Assembly: GCA_038317685.1 (NCBI GenBank)
Contig: JBBQBQ010000212.1
Span: forward strand, 1 to 6,066
DNA from: JBBQBQ01 sp038317685
GTDB taxonomy: Bacteria > Desulfobacterota > Desulfuromonadia > Desulfuromonadales > DDH964
Reading direction: 5' to 3'
Length of the DNA: 6,066 nt
Below the pieces are notes generated by a model. It was not told the DNA's origin and searched no databases. It saw nothing but the letters and a program-made list of their open reading frames with translations. A program made the position numbers and the translations under genes. Numbering within the stretch: the stretch's first letter is position 1; each line of letters starts with the position of its first letter. This document shows, piece by piece, positions 5,156-6,066 of this stretch.

Positions 5156-5895
5156 TGAGAATGGCGGGTCTGATCCTGATCCTGGTTCTGGCCTGGGGTG
5201 CGACCGCAGGGGCAGCCGAGGAGACTCTCGAATACGGCCGTTTCGGCCGGGTGACCCTCTACCGGAAGGTTCCCCGGCCGAGCCAGGTCGTCCTCTTCGT
5301 CTCCGGGGACGGCGGCTGGAATCTGGGGGTGGTCGACATGGCCCGCAGCCTGGCCGGCCTCGACACCCTGGTGGTCGGCATCGACATCACCCATTACCTG
5401 CGGGAGTTGGCCGGGTCCACGGAGAAGTGTTCCTACCCGGCGGCCGACTTTGAGAACCTGTCCAAATTCATTCAGAAGAGGTTGGGCTTTCCCCGTTACC
5501 GGACGCCGGTCCTGGTCGGCTACTCCTCGGGGGCAACCCTCGTCTATGCACTGCTCGCCCAGGCGCCGCCGAATACCTTCCGCGGCGCCATCTCCATGGG
5601 CTTCTGTCCCGACCTGCCACTCAACAAACCACTCTGCGCCGGTCACGGCCTGAGAAGCGAAGCCGCCCCCAAAGAGCATGGCTACAACTTCCTCCCTTCT
5701 CCCGACCTCGCCCCCCCCCTGGATCGCCTTTCAGGGGACGATCGACCAGGTCTGCGACGCCGCCGCCGTCGAAACCTACGTCAAACAGGTCGGTCACGCC
5801 GAGTTCGTCCTCCTCCCCAAAGTCGGGCACGGCTTTTCGGTGCAGAAGCATTGGCTGCCGCAGTTTCGGGAGAGCTTCGCCCGGCTGGTCCGTGA
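5152..5895 (+). CDS. acvB: AcvB/VirJ-family periplasmic hydrolase, N-terminal part; frame broken by a C9 run
   Basis: The protein begins with a signal peptide (MAGLILILVLAWGATAGAA, residues 4-22) and then shows the VirJ alpha/beta-hydrolase fold. VVLFVSGDGGW (46-56) is followed by VVGIDITHYL (74-83), GYSSGATL (123-130) with S125 as probable nucleophile, and FCPDLPLNKPLC (151-162). Homology holds to residue 189, then the frame turns into Arg-rich nonsense and stops at 5895 (247 codons). Dropping one C from the C9 run at 5711-5719 restores PPWIAFQGTIDQVCD and the rest of the family sequence in the next frame. AcvB of Agrobacterium and its Rhizobium homologue are known periplasmic proteins that hydrolyse lysyl-phosphatidylglycerol and are encoded behind lpiA (mprF). 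The 4-nt overlap with mprF here matches that arrangement. AAGGGAG (5135-5141) serves ATG 5152; a second ATG follows at 5155. The family call is firm. Whether the gene is active depends on whether the frameshift is real. Confidence 0.85.
   Translation: MMRMAGLILILVLAWGATAGAAEETLEYGRFGRVTLYRKVPRPSQVVLFVSGDGGWNLGVVDMARSLAGLDTLVVGIDITHYLRELAGSTEKCSYPAADFENLSKFIQKRLGFPRYRTPVLVGYSSGATLVYALLAQAPPNTFRGAISMGFCPDLPLNKPLCAGHGLRSEAAPKEHGYNFLPSPDLAPPLDRLSGDDRPGLRRRRRRNLRQTGRSRRVRPPPQSRARLFGAEALAAAVSGELRPAGP
5711..5719. repeat. C9 homopolymer at the acvB frameshift point
   Basis: Nine consecutive C bases sit exactly where the AcvB homology changes frame. Eight would keep the gene intact (GCC CCC CCC TGG). 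Such runs are prone both to sequencing or assembly errors and to slipped-strand mutation in cells. Confidence 0.9.
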
Positions 5896-6066
5896 GGAAC
5901 CGAAGACGGCGGCCGCCCGGACCGACACCGGGGTCGGCGATCTCCCTTTGGTGGAATTGCCGGTCGGCCGACCGGAGGGGGATCTTTTGGCTGTCATCGT
6001 CAGCGGCGACGGCGGCTGGGCCTCCCTCGACCAGGAGCTCGGCATCGCCCTGGCCGCCCAGGGGGT
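5720..6066 (+). CDS. acvB: Out-of-frame continuation of acvB (partial, runs off right edge)
   Basis: From TGG at 5720 the frame is open to the window end, about 115 codons. It continues the AcvB/VirJ homology lost after the C9 run. WIAFQGTIDQVCD supplies the late strand with a likely catalytic Asp, and VGHGFSVQKHW supplies the likely catalytic His of the first hydrolase domain. After a linker, a second SGDGGW (6002-6019), followed by ASLDQELGIALA, begins a second VirJ-type domain that the edge cuts off. The two-domain build fits AcvB rather than single-domain VirJ. This frame has a stop at 5651-5653, so it cannot encode the N-terminal half. A gene finder might call a start at ATG 5678, but I see no ribosome site for it. 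It is most simply the second part of the gene starting at 5152. Confidence 0.8.

Overview
The window looks like chromosomal DNA from a GC-rich bacterium of the Geobacter / Desulfuromonadales type. Three things suggest this. There is an exported CxxCH cytochrome with Ig-like adhesin repeats. It sits behind GEMM-Ib (3',3'-cGAMP-class) riboswitches, which are known mainly from Geobacter and relatives. The coding regions strongly prefer G/C at third codon positions. The species cannot be named from the sequence alone.

Layout. (1) Positions 1-801, minus strand: the N-terminal 267 codons of a secreted dihaem c-type cytochrome followed by Ig/adhesin-like domains; it continues past the left edge. (2) Positions 802-1401: its long regulated leader. 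This holds two GEMM-I aptamers (969-1050 and 1195-1276) that are identical over 82 nt, or 85 nt counting a 3-nt flank. Each overlaps its own terminator hairpin, giving two ON switches in series, with a possible sigma-54 promoter upstream near 1386-1401. Both aptamers carry A at the position equivalent to Vc2 G20, the change that marks cGAMP rather than c-di-GMP recognition. (3) Positions 1402-1756: an intergenic stretch with hairpins but no convincing gene. (4) Positions 1757-2308, minus strand: msrA, peptide methionine sulfoxide reductase A. (5) Positions 2309-2587: a divergent promoter region with a good extended -10 promoter on each side, a 13-bp inverted repeat at the predicted plus-strand start point, and a hairpin-rich mprF leader. 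(6) Positions 2588-5155, plus strand: mprF, a full-length aminoacyl-phosphatidylglycerol synthase/flippase. (7) From 5152 to the right edge: an AcvB/VirJ-family periplasmic hydrolase overlapping mprF by 4 nt. Its reading frame is broken by a C9 run at 5711-5719; homology resumes one frame over and continues off the window.

How the genes may work together. mprF and acvB form a membrane-lipid module: MprF adds an amino acid to phosphatidylglycerol and flips the lipid outward, while AcvB-type proteins are known to hydrolyse that lipid in the periplasm. The poly-C tract could be a sequencing artefact, an inactivating mutation or a phase-variable switch. The left half is a separate unit in which a second messenger tied to surface sensing and extracellular electron transfer would control an extracellular haem protein through a double riboswitch. 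That tandem, sequence-identical switch and the homopolymer-interrupted acvB are the two most notable items.
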